DNA of 64,000 nt from Emcibacteraceae bacterium (GCA_041396985.1 JAWKXO010000003.1:496001-560000), one strand, 5' to 3'. Positions 24,773 to 33,565 are shown, counted from the first letter of the stretch. Program-made: numbers and translations. Notes: a model not told the origin generated them from the letters alone.

Positions 24773-25963
24773 ATGCAATTTTCTCTTTTTATAATTAGCT
24801 TTTCAACCCTGATCGGCTTTTTGCTACTGCCTCTGGCTAAGCGTCTTGGGGCACCAGTTTTGCTTGTCCTTCTTGGTCTTGGCATGCTGTTGGGAGAAGA
24901 GGGGATAGGACAAATCCCTTTTGATAATTTCCATCTTGCCTATGATATTGGGAGTGTGGCGCTCGCGATTATTTTGTTTGCAGGGGGGCTTGAAACAGAC
25001 AGGAATGTTTTTAAAAAGGCTGGAGCTGCAGCAATATCCCTTGCAACATTAGGGGTGCTTGTTACGGCCCTTGTTGTTGGTATAGCGGCACATTTTTTAA
25101 TTGGGTTATCACTGCTTATGGCATTTTTGTTTGGCGCTGTCATTGCTTCAACCGATGCGGCAGCAACATTTATGCTTCTGCAAAAAAGTGGTTTGTCTTT
25201 AAATGAGAAAGTAAAACAGACTTTATTGTTAGAATCCGGTCTTAATGACCCGGCTGCAATTTTTCTGACTATTGTCCTTACGTCGCTTATTGGCGGCAGC
25301 AGTCAGCTTGAAATAAATGCCGCACTACAGTTTTTAATTCTTATCTCTCAACAATTCGGGCTTGGATTGGTCGGCGGATATTTGGGGGGGTATATTATTG
25401 TTTTTCTGATCAACAAAATTGAACTTCCGTCAGGAACTTATCCAGCGGTTTCCATGGCCGGGGCCATAGCTGTTTTTTCTGGGATTGCGACCTTAGGCGG
25501 AAGTGGGTTTCTGGCGGTTTATCTGGTTGGTATTATTTTAAGAAACAAATCAAATCATCCTCTTGACCGGATTATTAATTTTAGTGAGGGACTTCAATGG
25601 GTCAGCCAGATTTTATTGTTTGTAATGCTCGGAATTTTGGTCACACCAAGTGAACTAGGACGTGATATTTGGCAGGCCATTTTTATCGCATGCGTATTGA
25701 TTTTTATCGCAAGGCCGCTAGCCGTCTTTTCAAGTTTGGTCTTTACAAGATTTTCAATAAACGAAAAATTGTTCTTAAGTTGGGTAGGGCTCAGGGGGGC
25801 GGTTCCTATTTTGCTTGCAATGTATCCGGTTATTGCACCGGGGCCGGTTTCAACCGATTTTTTTAATATTGTCTTTGTCGTTGTGACATCCTCACTGATC
25901 TTGCAAAGCTGGACAATTGAACCTTTAGGGAAAATATTGGGATTAAATAAGTCCGACCTTTAA
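24773..25963 (+). CDS. Cation/proton antiporter, CPA1/NhaP2-like, membrane domain only
   Basis: The 396-residue protein has about 12-13 hydrophobic helices. Motifs fit the NhaP2/CvrA branch: LLLGLGMLLG-like start, FAGGLETD, GAVIASTDAAATF and LLESGLNDPAAIF (ion-binding Asp region), and LRGAVPILLA near the end. It would exchange K+ or Na+ for H+. E. coli NhaP2 (578 aa) has C-terminal regulatory domains that are absent here, so this is a compact form. It begins three bases after the truncated DUF2946 copy and ends 57 bases before the full-length one, so it sits between two copies of a duplicated gene. Confidence 0.88.
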   Translation: MQFSLFIISFSTLIGFLLLPLAKRLGAPVLLVLLGLGMLLGEEGIGQIPFDNFHLAYDIGSVALAIILFAGGLETDRNVFKKAGAAAISLATLGVLVTALVVGIAAHFLIGLSLLMAFLFGAVIASTDAAATFMLLQKSGLSLNEKVKQTLLLESGLNDPAAIFLTIVLTSLIGGSSQLEINAALQFLILISQQFGLGLVGGYLGGYIIVFLINKIELPSGTYPAVSMAGAIAVFSGIATLGGSGFLAVYLVGIILRNKSNHPLDRIINFSEGLQWVSQILLFVMLGILVTPSELGRDIWQAIFIACVLIFIARPLAVFSSLVFTRFSINEKLFLSWVGLRGAVPILLAMYPVIAPGPVSTDFFNIVFVVVTSSLILQSWTIEPLGKILGLNKSDL

Positions 25964-26019
25964 TTTTGTGTGGGGTTTTAATATTGATATTTGTAATTTT
26001 GTAATGCATAAATTGGTCC

Positions 26020-26454
26020 ATGGAAATGACCCTTAGAATGGCAATTAAAAGAAAACCCTTATTCATCATGACGCTGATTGCGATCATGATTAATTCTTTT
26101 TTGCCTTTTTATGCCATTGCATCGCTTTCCACCATTCAGACAGCTCAACAAAATGAAGTTCCATCGTTTCTGGATGAAAAGATACTGATCTGTACGGGCG
26201 ACAGTTTTAAATGGGTAACATGGGAAGAGCTGCAAGATATTGACACGTCAGAAAATACGGCTAGCCATTTCAAATGTCCACTTTGCTATGTTCTGGCGCA
26301 TGGACAATCGGCACTTTTAGAGCCTGACTATGTTGCTTTTGTTGAAACATCGCTTACCAAATCTTTTCGCCCGGTTATTTATGGTCCGGCTCTATTAAAT
26401 GATGAGCGGTTGTTTGCCGGACATTATTCCCGCGCCCCACCCCAATTTTCTTGA
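26020..26454 (+). CDS. DUF2946 family protein, probable copper-linked periplasmic protein
   Basis: The 144-residue protein has a signal-anchor-like N-terminus (residues ~15-38), then ILICTGDSFKWVTW, a His-x3-Cys-x2-Cys cluster (SHFKCPLC), and the C-terminal RAPP. These features (ICT..G..W, CxxC, RAPP) fit DUF2946, whose genes often sit next to copper receptors or copper chaperones. Here PCu(A)C and SCO1 follow on the same strand. A metal-binding or export-linked role is inferred from the Cys/His set. A second full-length copy at 49272 precedes a copper TonB receptor; the two share the Cys/His pattern but are clearly diverged. Confidence 0.8.
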   Translation: MEMTLRMAIKRKPLFIMTLIAIMINSFLPFYAIASLSTIQTAQQNEVPSFLDEKILICTGDSFKWVTWEELQDIDTSENTASHFKCPLCYVLAHGQSALLEPDYVAFVETSLTKSFRPVIYGPALLNDERLFAGHYSRAPPQFS

Positions 26455-26464
26455 ATTATCAATC

Positions 26465-26496
26465 CTGATTTTTAATTGACTAAAATTAAAAATCAG
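26465..26496 (+). terminator. Stem-loop after the DUF2946 gene
   Basis: CTGATTTTTAATT (26465-26477) pairs perfectly with AATTAAAAATCAG (26484-26496), loop GACTAA, 11 bases after the stop. It is followed by TTCGGGTTTTT. The AT-rich stem is modest in strength, but the place fits a terminator. Confidence 0.5.
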
Positions 26497-26699
26497 TTCG
26501 GGTTTTTCGTCTGTTTTAGGCGAGATTTCAACCAAAAGAATTGTGCGTTTATCAATCGCGCAGAGTATGACGGGTATCCGGTTATATCGGGATATCAGCA
26601 ATTATAAAGAGACTTTATATAAACCATCTTATTCATGGATCCGAAGAGGCACTTAAATTTAAAAGCAGATGCAAGAATAAGTTATTGAAAGAGAAAATT

Positions 26700-27140
26700 A
26701 TGAAAAAAATTATATTAGCCTTAATGATCTTTGCATCATTTCAATCCGTTTCATTTGCCCAGGAAAACACTATTGTCATTTCCAATGAATGGGCACGACC
26801 GATCCTTGTTGCCGGGCGGCCTGGTGGTGCATATTTTAAAATTGAAAATAATGGGGACGAAGCTGACAGGTTGGTCAGTGTTACTTCAACAATTTCGCCA
26901 AGACTTGAAATACATGAACATACAATGAAAGACGGTGTCATGAAAATGAGCCAGGTTGAATTTATTGAAGTTGGGCCCGAAGAAACGGTTGAATTAAAGC
27001 CGGGCGGTTATCATATCATGATTTTTGATACGGCCACTCAATATAAAGAAGGGGATCAGATTGATCTTACCCTTCATTTTGAAAAAGCAGGTGCCATAAC
27101 AAAAACTGTAAATGTCACCAGCACAGCTCCAAATTCTTAA
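26700..27140 (+). CDS. PCu(A)C family copper chaperone
   Basis: This periplasmic protein (about 146 residues) has a Sec signal ending in VSFAQ. It carries the PCu(A)C copper-binding pattern: His and Met in EIHEHTMKDGVMKM, followed about 20 residues later by HIM in GGYHIMIF. Such proteins carry Cu(I) in the periplasm and deliver it to cytochrome oxidase, usually together with SCO1, which follows here. The ATG at 26700 is used, because it begins a clean signal peptide and follows GAGA; the frame extends to a TTG at 26685. The operon order DUF2946, PCu(A)C, SCO1 points to copper supply. Confidence 0.92.
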   Translation: MKKIILALMIFASFQSVSFAQENTIVISNEWARPILVAGRPGGAYFKIENNGDEADRLVSVTSTISPRLEIHEHTMKDGVMKMSQVEFIEVGPEETVELKPGGYHIMIFDTATQYKEGDQIDLTLHFEKAGAITKTVNVTSTAPNS

Positions 27141-27160
27141 AATTAACAAAATCAGTTTTA

Positions 27161-27186
27161 CCGGTCTAATGAAAATATTAGACCGG
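27161..27186 (+). terminator. Stem-loop between the PCu(A)C and SCO1 genes
   Basis: CCGGTCTAAT (27161-27170) pairs perfectly with ATTAGACCGG (27177-27186), loop GAAAAT. No T run follows. It may end or protect the PCu(A)C transcript, or partly separate expression of the two genes. Confidence 0.5.
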
Positions 27187-27226
27187 CCTGCTTTGATTAA
27201 TAAAGAAAAACTATAAAGGAATTATC

Positions 27227-27841
27227 ATGACCAACCAACAATTCCTCGCTCATAATGCCAAGCGTATATTGCTCATTCTTGTTTTATTGCTTGTCGCAAT
27301 TGGCCTTTGGTCCGTTTATCTTTTAAAAGATAGAACACCAACAGCAGCGGAAAATAGCCGAGCCTTGATTGGCGGGCCGTTCAGCTTAACCAATCATCTG
27401 AATGAGCCTGTGACTGAAAAGGATTTCCTGGGCAAATATATGCTTATTTACTTTGGATATACATATTGTCCTGATATCTGCCCCACAGATTTACAGATAA
27501 TGGCGGATGCATTGAATATGCTGGACCCGGATATTTTAAATCAGATCACCCCTGTTTTTGTCAGTGTTGACCCGGAAAGAGATACACCCGAAGTTATGGC
27601 AGAATATATAAAGTTTTTTCATAAAAATCTTATTGGTCTGACCGGAACAGTTGAACAGGTGGAAGCCATAAAATCGGCATATAAAGTCTATGCGGCAAAA
27701 AGTGATAATAATCCAGGTTATCTGGTTGATCATACGGCATATACTTATTTTATGGATAAGAACGGCAAATTATTGAAGCATTTCAATCATGCGGAAGCAC
27801 CGGAAAAAATGGCCACTGAAATAACGTCGCTGGTAGATTAG
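27227..27841 (+). CDS. SCO1/SenC family copper chaperone
   Basis: The 204-residue protein has one N-terminal membrane anchor (LLILVLLLVAIGLWSVYLL) and a thioredoxin-like periplasmic domain. The copper-binding CPDIC motif and the distant His in LVDHTAYTYF are both present. SCO1 proteins help insert copper into the CuA site of cytochrome c oxidase and can reduce its cysteines. It follows PCu(A)C on the same strand; GGAATT before the ATG is a plausible ribosome-binding site. No oxidase structural genes are in the window. Confidence 0.94.
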   Translation: MTNQQFLAHNAKRILLILVLLLVAIGLWSVYLLKDRTPTAAENSRALIGGPFSLTNHLNEPVTEKDFLGKYMLIYFGYTYCPDICPTDLQIMADALNMLDPDILNQITPVFVSVDPERDTPEVMAEYIKFFHKNLIGLTGTVEQVEAIKSAYKVYAAKSDNNPGYLVDHTAYTYFMDKNGKLLKHFNHAEAPEKMATEITSLVD

Positions 27842-27888
27842 ACGATTAATTTTTGCAAATGGCTTGAATGAAGTAAGTGAAGTGATGG

Positions 27889-27960
27889 TGCCCGGGGGCG
27901 GATTTGAACCACCGACACGCGGATTTTCAATCCGCTGCTCTACCCCTGAGCTACCCGGGC
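27889..27960 (-). tRNA. tRNA-Phe (GAA)
   Basis: The minus strand folds as a full cloverleaf: acceptor GCCCGGG/CCCGGGC with discriminator A, D arm GCTC/GAGC, anticodon stem GCGGA/TCCGC around the loop TTGAAAA (anticodon GAA), and T arm GGTGG/CCGCC with TTCAAAT. CCA is not encoded. It is 72 bases long, slightly short because of the D loop. Confidence 0.96.
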
Positions 27961-28060
27961 ATGGGAAAATTGCTCTGACGAGGTGGGAGGGTTATAGAAA
28001 ATAAGTGAGGCGCTGTCCAGCACTCTTTTTAAAAAAATGATGTAAGAGCATTGCTCTTAA

Positions 28061-28246
28061 TTACTGGTCAAATTCGTCGTCTTCACTTTGACCCTGTGAT
28101 GTTTTTTCACCGGCGATCACATAGCTTTCATTAAACCAGCGACCCAGGTCAATTTCACTGCATCGGGCACTGCAAAAAGGATAATATTTTTTTGTTGCGG
28201 CTCCGTTACAGATCGGGCATTTGTCGTTATTATTAGCCGCTTTCAT
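28061..28246 (-). CDS. yacG: YacG, zinc-binding DNA gyrase inhibitor
   Basis: This 61-residue protein has the four-cysteine zinc site CPIC...FCSARC and the following LGRWFNESYVI segment typical of YacG, which in E. coli binds GyrB and blocks DNA binding by gyrase. The acidic tail matches the family. The start overlaps the stop of rng by four bases (ATGA), so the two are coupled. It ends the murA-to-yacG cluster, and tRNA-Phe follows. Confidence 0.92.
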   Translation of the reverse strand: MKAANNNDKCPICNGAATKKYYPFCSARCSEIDLGRWFNESYVIAGEKTSQGQSEDDEFDQ

Positions 28247-29631
28247 TTCATCTCCATGGATAATTTTGATCCGGTTCTCATCAAAAACTGATCAAAAACG
28301 ATGCTGTGATCCTCGAACCATTTTTTTTCATTTTTATTGACCTTTATAACCAATGGCAAGCCGGGATTGCTGAGGGCATCGGTTTCGGCCCGGCGTAAAA
28401 TATCAAGGCAGACACTTTCGGTATTCTTTACGCTGACATTTTTTCGGATTAACAGATCATGTAAATTTTTGCGGCTGGATTTTCGGGTTAGAGCCAGAAG
28501 CCCCAGTGGGGAAATATTGCCGCGCTGTACCGGCTCCGGATCTTTTAACATCAGATCATCAATAAAATTAAGAAGGCTTTTTACCTGACCCTTATTTTCC
28601 ATATTAATGAAATCAATGATGATGATGCCGCCGATACCTCTGAGTTTTAACTGGCGGAAAATTTCCCGTGTTGCCTCGCTGTTAATGCTGAATATCTGCA
28701 TTTGCGGATCACTGGAAAATTGTGCTGCACCTGTATTAACATCAATAACGGTCATGGCTTCTGTTGCTTCAATGGTAATCCATGCCCCGGATTTAAGCGG
28801 TATTTTTTCAGAACAAATCTGTTCGATAACGTCGTCGACTTCATACTGACTGAAAAGGGGCGTTTTTTCCTGATGTATGGCAAGCCGGTCTGCCATATCA
28901 GGGGCAAAGTTCTGAGCCCATAGCTTAGCCTGTTTAAAGGCGGCAGCCTGATCTATAATAATTTCATCAATATCATTTTTTAAATAATCCCGCATTATCT
29001 GCTCAATTGGGTCGGGGCCCTGCGACAGCAGTGACGGACATTTTATTTTTTCGATATCCTTTGAAATATGTGCCCAGTGGTCCATCATTTTCTGTGCGGT
29101 GGCGGCAAGTTCTTTAAGCGGAATAGTCTGTGCATCTGTTCTGAATGTAAGGCCGATCTCGCCCAGATCCATTTGTTCGCCAAACTCCTTTAATTCTTCG
29201 CGCTTGTCCGGGTCTTTTATCCGGCTTGAAACGTAAGCACCGCCACGAAAAGGATGAAGGACAATGGCGGTCGAAATCAGTTCAATCCGCCCGGTCAGCT
29301 TAACCAGCTTATCCTTTATTGCATCAGCCGTGACCTGAACAATTATTCGCTGGCCTTCATGCAGCAGGGTGGTGAGATCATTTGGTTTTTTCCCCTGCCT
29401 TTTAGGCAGGTTTTTTAACGGTAAAAAACCGGTAAAGCCCTTGGCCAGTTCGATAAAAGCTGCCTGAAGTTCTTTAGAAAGACTAATGACACGACCGAGA
29501 TATATTGCCCCGATATAGGATGGGTCATGGTCACGGTAAAGCCTTAGGTCCGTTACATGTCCGTTTTCAATTTGCGCCATCCTGGTTTCGCCGATGGAGC
29601 TGTTGATCAGGATTTTACTGTTTCCGTTCAT
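28243..29631 (-). CDS. rng: Ribonuclease E/G family endoribonuclease without the zinc-link motif
   Basis: The 462-residue protein has an N-terminal S1-like domain (SYIGAIYLGRVISL..GFTGFLPL) and the RNase E/G catalytic core. The catalytic metal-binding aspartates lie in MTVIDVNTGA and IIIIDFINM. The usual CPxC zinc-link between the DNase-I-like domain and the small domain (around the LTRKSSRKNLHDLL region) is missing: the sequence passes straight into NTESVCLDILRRAE. This resembles the short alphaproteobacterial form that sits next to yacG. It processes rRNA and mRNA. It overlaps yacG by four bases and lies six bases after maf. Confidence 0.92.
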   Translation of the reverse strand: MNGNSKILINSSIGETRMAQIENGHVTDLRLYRDHDPSYIGAIYLGRVISLSKELQAAFIELAKGFTGFLPLKNLPKRQGKKPNDLTTLLHEGQRIIVQVTADAIKDKLVKLTGRIELISTAIVLHPFRGGAYVSSRIKDPDKREELKEFGEQMDLGEIGLTFRTDAQTIPLKELAATAQKMMDHWAHISKDIEKIKCPSLLSQGPDPIEQIMRDYLKNDIDEIIIDQAAAFKQAKLWAQNFAPDMADRLAIHQEKTPLFSQYEVDDVIEQICSEKIPLKSGAWITIEATEAMTVIDVNTGAAQFSSDPQMQIFSINSEATREIFRQLKLRGIGGIIIIDFINMENKGQVKSLLNFIDDLMLKDPEPVQRGNISPLGLLALTRKSSRKNLHDLLIRKNVSVKNTESVCLDILRRAETDALSNPGLPLVIKVNKNEKKWFEDHSIVFDQFLMRTGSKLSMEMK

Positions 29632-29636
29632 TCATT

Positions 29637-30230
29637 TCACAGCCTATAGCCATGCCCCTTTAACAAATTGACCGTTTCAAACAGGGGAAGCCCAACTACA
29701 TTGCTGTAAGAGCCATTGATGCTTACTATAAACTGTGCGGCAAGTCCCTGTATGGCGTAGCCCCCGGCTTTTCCCTGCCATTCATCATGGCTTAAATAAA
29801 AGTTGATTTCTTCCCTGCTTAATCGTTTGAATTTTACCACAGTTTTAACTGTTTTTGTGCTTATTTTTCCGTCAGGAGAAATAAGGCAGATCCCGGTATA
29901 TACAGAGTGGCGACGTCCACTTAGGAGATTCAGGAAATTTTCCGCCTGTTCTTTATCAGCGGCTTTTTCAAGGAGCCGGTTGCCACAAGCCACAACAGTG
30001 TCTGAAGCAAGGATAAAGCAGTCTTTATGACTTTCAGAAATTTTTACGGCTTTAAGACGGCAAAGTCTTTTTACCAGTGAGGCTGGTTTTTCAGTCTTAA
30101 ATGAAGTTTCGTCAATATCAGCGGGGATTATCTGATCCGGGGTAAGACCAACCTGTTTTAATAGCTCCAGACGCCGAGGTGATGCAGATGCTAAAATCAG
30201 GTGATTGTCTTTTTGAGACCCCGCTGCCAC
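29637..30230 (-). CDS. maf: Maf family nucleoside triphosphate pyrophosphatase
   Basis: The 197-residue protein starts with the family motif LILASASPRRLELLKQVGL. It continues with FILASDTVVACGNRLLEK, SGRRHSVYTGICLI and a late GGYAIQGLAA, all Maf signatures. Maf proteins hydrolyse dTTP, UTP or modified nucleotides to the monophosphate, a house-cleaning role. It lies between infA and rng with very short gaps, so it is part of the same transcription unit. Confidence 0.94.
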   Translation of the reverse strand: MAAGSQKDNHLILASASPRRLELLKQVGLTPDQIIPADIDETSFKTEKPASLVKRLCRLKAVKISESHKDCFILASDTVVACGNRLLEKAADKEQAENFLNLLSGRRHSVYTGICLISPDGKISTKTVKTVVKFKRLSREEINFYLSHDEWQGKAGGYAIQGLAAQFIVSINGSYSNVVGLPLFETVNLLKGHGYRL

Positions 30231-30237
30231 GGTTGCC

Positions 30238-30456
30238 TTACCTATAGCGATAGGTGATCCGGCCTTTGGTCAGATCATAGGGTGTCATCTCAACCAGCAC
30301 TTCGTCACCGGCAAGGACACGAATACGGTTTTTACGCAACTTACCCGCCGTATGGCCAAGGACCTCGTGACCGTTTTCCAATTCTACTCTGAACATCGCA
30401 TTCGGCAGTAATTCGGTAACCTTACCGCGAATTTCAAGTAACTCTTCTTTAGCCAT
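30238..30456 (-). CDS. infA: Translation initiation factor IF-1
   Basis: The 72-residue protein matches IF-1 over its whole length: KEELLEIRGKVTELLPNAMF, VELENGHEVLGH, AGDEVLVEMTPYDL, ending GRITYRYR. IF-1 binds the ribosomal A site during initiation. It is eight bases upstream of maf, the usual alphaproteobacterial order. The ATG is preceded by AAGGAGC on the minus strand. Confidence 0.98.
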   Translation of the reverse strand: MAKEELLEIRGKVTELLPNAMFRVELENGHEVLGHTAGKLRKNRIRVLAGDEVLVEMTPYDLTKGRITYRYR

Positions 30457-30562
30457 TATGGCTCCTTATTTAAGTTCATAAATAACATGTGGAAAATAGA
30501 GAAAAATAAGCAAAATTCAAGTGAAATGTTTATTATGGGCAATCTTGTCTTAAATTGCGGCT

Positions 30563-31006
30563 TTAACATTCCAGCCGTTCATTGATTTTTCTGACCAGCT
30601 TATCGCGTAGTGCGCGAAAGGCAGAAAGTATATTTTCACGGTTTCCTTCTGTTCCTGTCGGATCGTCCATCGGCCAGTATTCAACATCAGTCGAATGGCC
30701 TTCAGTCAGTTCAAGGGCTCGTTTATGCGCTTCAGGACTAAAGGCAATGACAAGATCAAAAGAATTATCATTCAGGTCATCAAAATCCTGTGCCTTATGA
30801 TTTGCAATATCAATGCCGATTTCTGCCATCACCGCAACGGCAAAGGGATTTATTTTGCTGAGCTTTTGATTAACGCCAATACTGTCGACATATATTTTGT
30901 CGCCACATTTTTTTTTGGTAATGGCTTCGGCCATGGGGGAGCGGACCGCATTGAAATTACAGATAAAAAGGATGCTGGTGGGCAGTTTGGCGTGGCTGTT
31001 CTTCAT
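30563..31006 (-). CDS. Low-molecular-weight protein tyrosine phosphatase family protein
   Basis: The 147-residue protein has the CX5R(S) catalytic loop in ILFICNFNAVRSPMAE (Cys nucleophile, Arg phosphate binder) and the general-acid Asp in MDDPTGTE. Both are typical of LMW-PTPs and the related arsenate reductases. In alphaproteobacteria this gene lies between UPF0262 and infA, as here. Whether it acts on phosphotyrosine, phospho-arginine or arsenate cannot be told. The gap of 12 bases to UPF0262 suggests co-transcription. Confidence 0.9.
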   Translation of the reverse strand: MKNSHAKLPTSILFICNFNAVRSPMAEAITKKKCGDKIYVDSIGVNQKLSKINPFAVAVMAEIGIDIANHKAQDFDDLNDNSFDLVIAFSPEAHKRALELTEGHSTDVEYWPMDDPTGTEGNRENILSAFRALRDKLVRKINERLEC

Positions 31007-31018
31007 CAGGCTTACTTT

Positions 31019-31510
31019 CTATCTGATCTGAAGCACGCAGATCAGGGTAAAAAGACGTCTTGCCGTGTCAAAATCAATATCCACTTTATCGGCGAGGCGG
31101 GTGCGCAAAATTTCGGAGCCTTCATCATGAAGCGAGCGGCGCCCCAGATCAATGGCCTCAATATGGCGGGGATTTGATACTTTAATCGCCGTATAATAGC
31201 TGTTGCAGACAAGGAAATATTCCTTGATGATACTGCGAAGCGGACTTAGTGGCAGCACAAATGTTGAAAGCTCCCGGTCTTCATCGGTCCGCAGGTCAAT
31301 GGCAAGGCGGTTGTCTTCCATTCTTAACGTAACCCGGTAAGGCCCTTTATATCCATCGGGCATTGCCATTTTTGGGACGAAACGGTTATTTTCCAGCAGA
31401 TCAAAAATGGCAACCCGGCGTTCATGTTCTATATCGTCGTTCCTTCGGATGATGGTTTTATCATCCAGCTCTATCTGACTAATTCTTTGAGAACGACGCT
31501 CTTTTTGCAT
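31019..31510 (-). CDS. UPF0262 family protein
   Basis: The product (163 residues) contains the conserved core RISQIELDD, IEHERRVAIFDLLENN, PYRVTLRMEDNRL and AIDLGRRSLHDEGSE of UPF0262, an alphaproteobacterial family of unknown function. Start at 31510 is chosen because it gives normal family length and begins only four bases after the hisD stop; the frame itself is open to 31570 inside hisD. Its place between hisD and the phosphatase is the standard order, but no function can be stated. Confidence 0.9.
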   Translation of the reverse strand: MQKERRSQRISQIELDDKTIIRRNDDIEHERRVAIFDLLENNRFVPKMAMPDGYKGPYRVTLRMEDNRLAIDLRTDEDRELSTFVLPLSPLRSIIKEYFLVCNSYYTAIKVSNPRHIEAIDLGRRSLHDEGSEILRTRLADKVDIDFDTARRLFTLICVLQIR

Positions 31511-31514
31511 AGGT

Positions 31515-32807
31515 TTATTTGTCCAGCCTAATACCGATGGATTTTTTATGTGCCTGCAATCCTTCCTCATCGGCGAGTTTCATGGCAGGTGGCCCGATTT
31601 TACCAAGGCTCACTCTGTCACATTCAATAAGCGTATTTCTTTTCATGAAATCAAGCACGCTTAGTCCTGATGAAAAACGCGCACTGCCGGACGTGGGCAG
31701 AACATGGTTTGGCCCGGCAATATAATCACCGATGGCTTCCGGTGTATAACGGCCGATAAATATGGAACCGGCATTTCTGATTTCTGACAGCATTTTTCGT
31801 GGCTCATCCAGTGCCAGTTCAAGATGCTCCGGCGCTATCCGGTTGATAAGGGCCGGTGCTTCCGACATTTCAGAAATGCAAATAACACAGCCATGATTTT
31901 CCCAGCTTGCACGGGCAATTTCTGCTCGCGGCAGTGTTTTTAAATGCTCTTCTACAGCTTCAATCACTTTTTTTGCGTAATCCGCATCATCGGTAATCAG
32001 AATGCTTTGGGCCACTTCGTCATGTTCGGCCTGCGATAACAGGTCAATGGCTATCCAGGCAGGATCATTTTTATTATCGGCCACCACCAGGATTTCTGAT
32101 GGTCCGGCAATCATATCAATGCCGACTGTGCCAAAGACTTCCTTTTTCGCGGCTGCGACATAGGCATTTCCGGGCCCCGCAATAATATCCACGGCTTTAA
32201 TGGTTTCGGTGCCGTAGGCAAGGGCGCCGACCGCCTGAGCGCCGCCTATTTTATAAATTTCATCAATCCCCGAAATATGCGCGGCGGCGAGTACTAATGG
32301 GTTTAAATACCCCCTTGGTGAAGGAACCACCATAATAATGCGCTCAACCCCGGCGGCTTTGGCCGGAATGGCATTCATCAATACCGATGACGGGTAGGCG
32401 GCCTTACCACCCGGAACATAAATGCCCGCGGCTTCAACCGCGTTCCAGCGCACCCCCAGGGCCACACCGATTTCGTCGGTCATACTGTCATCTTCGGGGA
32501 TATGGCGAATATGAAATTCCCTGATACGGTTTGCCGCAATCTCAAGTGCGTCGAGCGTTTCTTTAGCGCAGGCGGCAAGAGCGTCTTTTATTTCTTTTTC
32601 ACTGACCCGCATTGTCTCTGATGTCAGTGAAAGTCCATCGAATTTTTCGGTATAGCGGAGCAGGGCTTCATCACCGTTTGCTTTAACATCTTTCAGGATT
32701 TCTTTTACCACACCGGAAACATCATTTTCGGTGTCCCGGTTTTCTTTAAGCAGAATTTCAAATTGCTGCTCAAAATCCGCATCCCTGCTGTTTAGCACTT
32801 TAACCAT
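31515..32807 (-). CDS. hisD: Histidinol dehydrogenase
   Basis: The 430-residue enzyme carries out the last two steps of histidine synthesis, oxidising histidinol to histidine with two NAD+. Family blocks are present: VPGGKAAYPSSVLMN, GGAQAVGALAYGTE, DMIAGPSEILV, the catalytic EH pair in NRIAPEHLEL, and GPNHVLPTSGSARFSSGL. Length is normal. It overlaps hisG by eight bases and is followed by UPF0262. The remaining his genes are not in the window. Confidence 0.97.
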   Translation of the reverse strand: MVKVLNSRDADFEQQFEILLKENRDTENDVSGVVKEILKDVKANGDEALLRYTEKFDGLSLTSETMRVSEKEIKDALAACAKETLDALEIAANRIREFHIRHIPEDDSMTDEIGVALGVRWNAVEAAGIYVPGGKAAYPSSVLMNAIPAKAAGVERIIMVVPSPRGYLNPLVLAAAHISGIDEIYKIGGAQAVGALAYGTETIKAVDIIAGPGNAYVAAAKKEVFGTVGIDMIAGPSEILVVADNKNDPAWIAIDLLSQAEHDEVAQSILITDDADYAKKVIEAVEEHLKTLPRAEIARASWENHGCVICISEMSEAPALINRIAPEHLELALDEPRKMLSEIRNAGSIFIGRYTPEAIGDYIAGPNHVLPTSGSARFSSGLSVLDFMKRNTLIECDRVSLGKIGPPAMKLADEEGLQAHKKSIGIRLDK

Positions 32808-33465
32808 TGACGGCCTCTCTTACCCGGTCAAGGATCGGGCCGATTTCCGCATTGCGTGTTTTAAACGCTGTCCGGTTAATGATAAAACGCGACGTGATAT
32901 CAAGGATCTTTTCAATTTCAACCAGGCCATTGGCCTTAAGGGTGGCACCAGTGCTGACCAGATCGACAATGCGTCGGCAAAGTCCAAGCCCCGGGGCCAG
33001 TTCCATAGCGCCGTTAAGTTTGATACATTCTGCCTGAACGCCCCGCTTGGCAAAATATTTTGATGTGAGATTGGGATATTTGGTGGCGACACGAACATGG
33101 CTCCAGCGGCTTGGATCGTCCGTTTTGCTCATTTCAATCTGTTCGGCCACGGAAATGCGGCAATGCCCGATATCCAGATCAAGCGGCGCATATATTTCAG
33201 GATAATCAAATTCAAGCAGTACATCATTACCGGCCACCCCAAGCTGCGCAGCACCAAAAGCGACAAAGGTCGCCACATCAAAGCTTCTGACACGGATAAT
33301 GCTTAAATTTTCGATATTGGTTTTAAACATCAGTTTCCGCGAGTCCGGATCATCAAATTCTGTCTCCGGCTGAATGCCGGCAGCGTTGATGATCGGCATC
33401 ACTTCCTTAAGGATGCGTCCCTTCGGCAGGGCCATTACCATTGGTTCGTTTATCTTTATTGTCAT
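32800..33465 (-). CDS. hisG: ATP phosphoribosyltransferase, short form
   Basis: At about 221 residues this is the short form of HisG, which catalyses the first step of histidine synthesis (ATP + PRPP) and needs the HisZ regulatory subunit, not seen here. Motifs include MALPKGRILKE at the start, VAGNDVLLE, RVATKYPNLT and the PRPP-binding VDLVSTGATLKANGL. The ATG at 33465 is chosen; a longer frame to 33492 only adds a non-conserved leader. It overlaps hisD. Confidence 0.95.
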   Translation of the reverse strand: MTIKINEPMVMALPKGRILKEVMPIINAAGIQPETEFDDPDSRKLMFKTNIENLSIIRVRSFDVATFVAFGAAQLGVAGNDVLLEFDYPEIYAPLDLDIGHCRISVAEQIEMSKTDDPSRWSHVRVATKYPNLTSKYFAKRGVQAECIKLNGAMELAPGLGLCRRIVDLVSTGATLKANGLVEIEKILDITSRFIINRTAFKTRNAEIGPILDRVREAVNG

Positions 33466-33565
33466 CGCGTGAACTGCCTTAACTGCTCTCAACCATCTTC
33501 ATATGCGCCCTTTTATCGAAAAGTGAAGGGAATGGCTAGTTTTAATATGATAATTTAGAGAAAAA

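Noticed and set aside
26571..26660. 29-codon frame between the DUF2946 and PCu(A)C genes
   Set aside because: No ribosome-binding site, no hydrophobic or conserved segment; likely chance.
30695..31177. 160-codon plus-strand frame across the phosphatase and UPF0262 genes
   Set aside because: Antisense shadow spanning two real genes.
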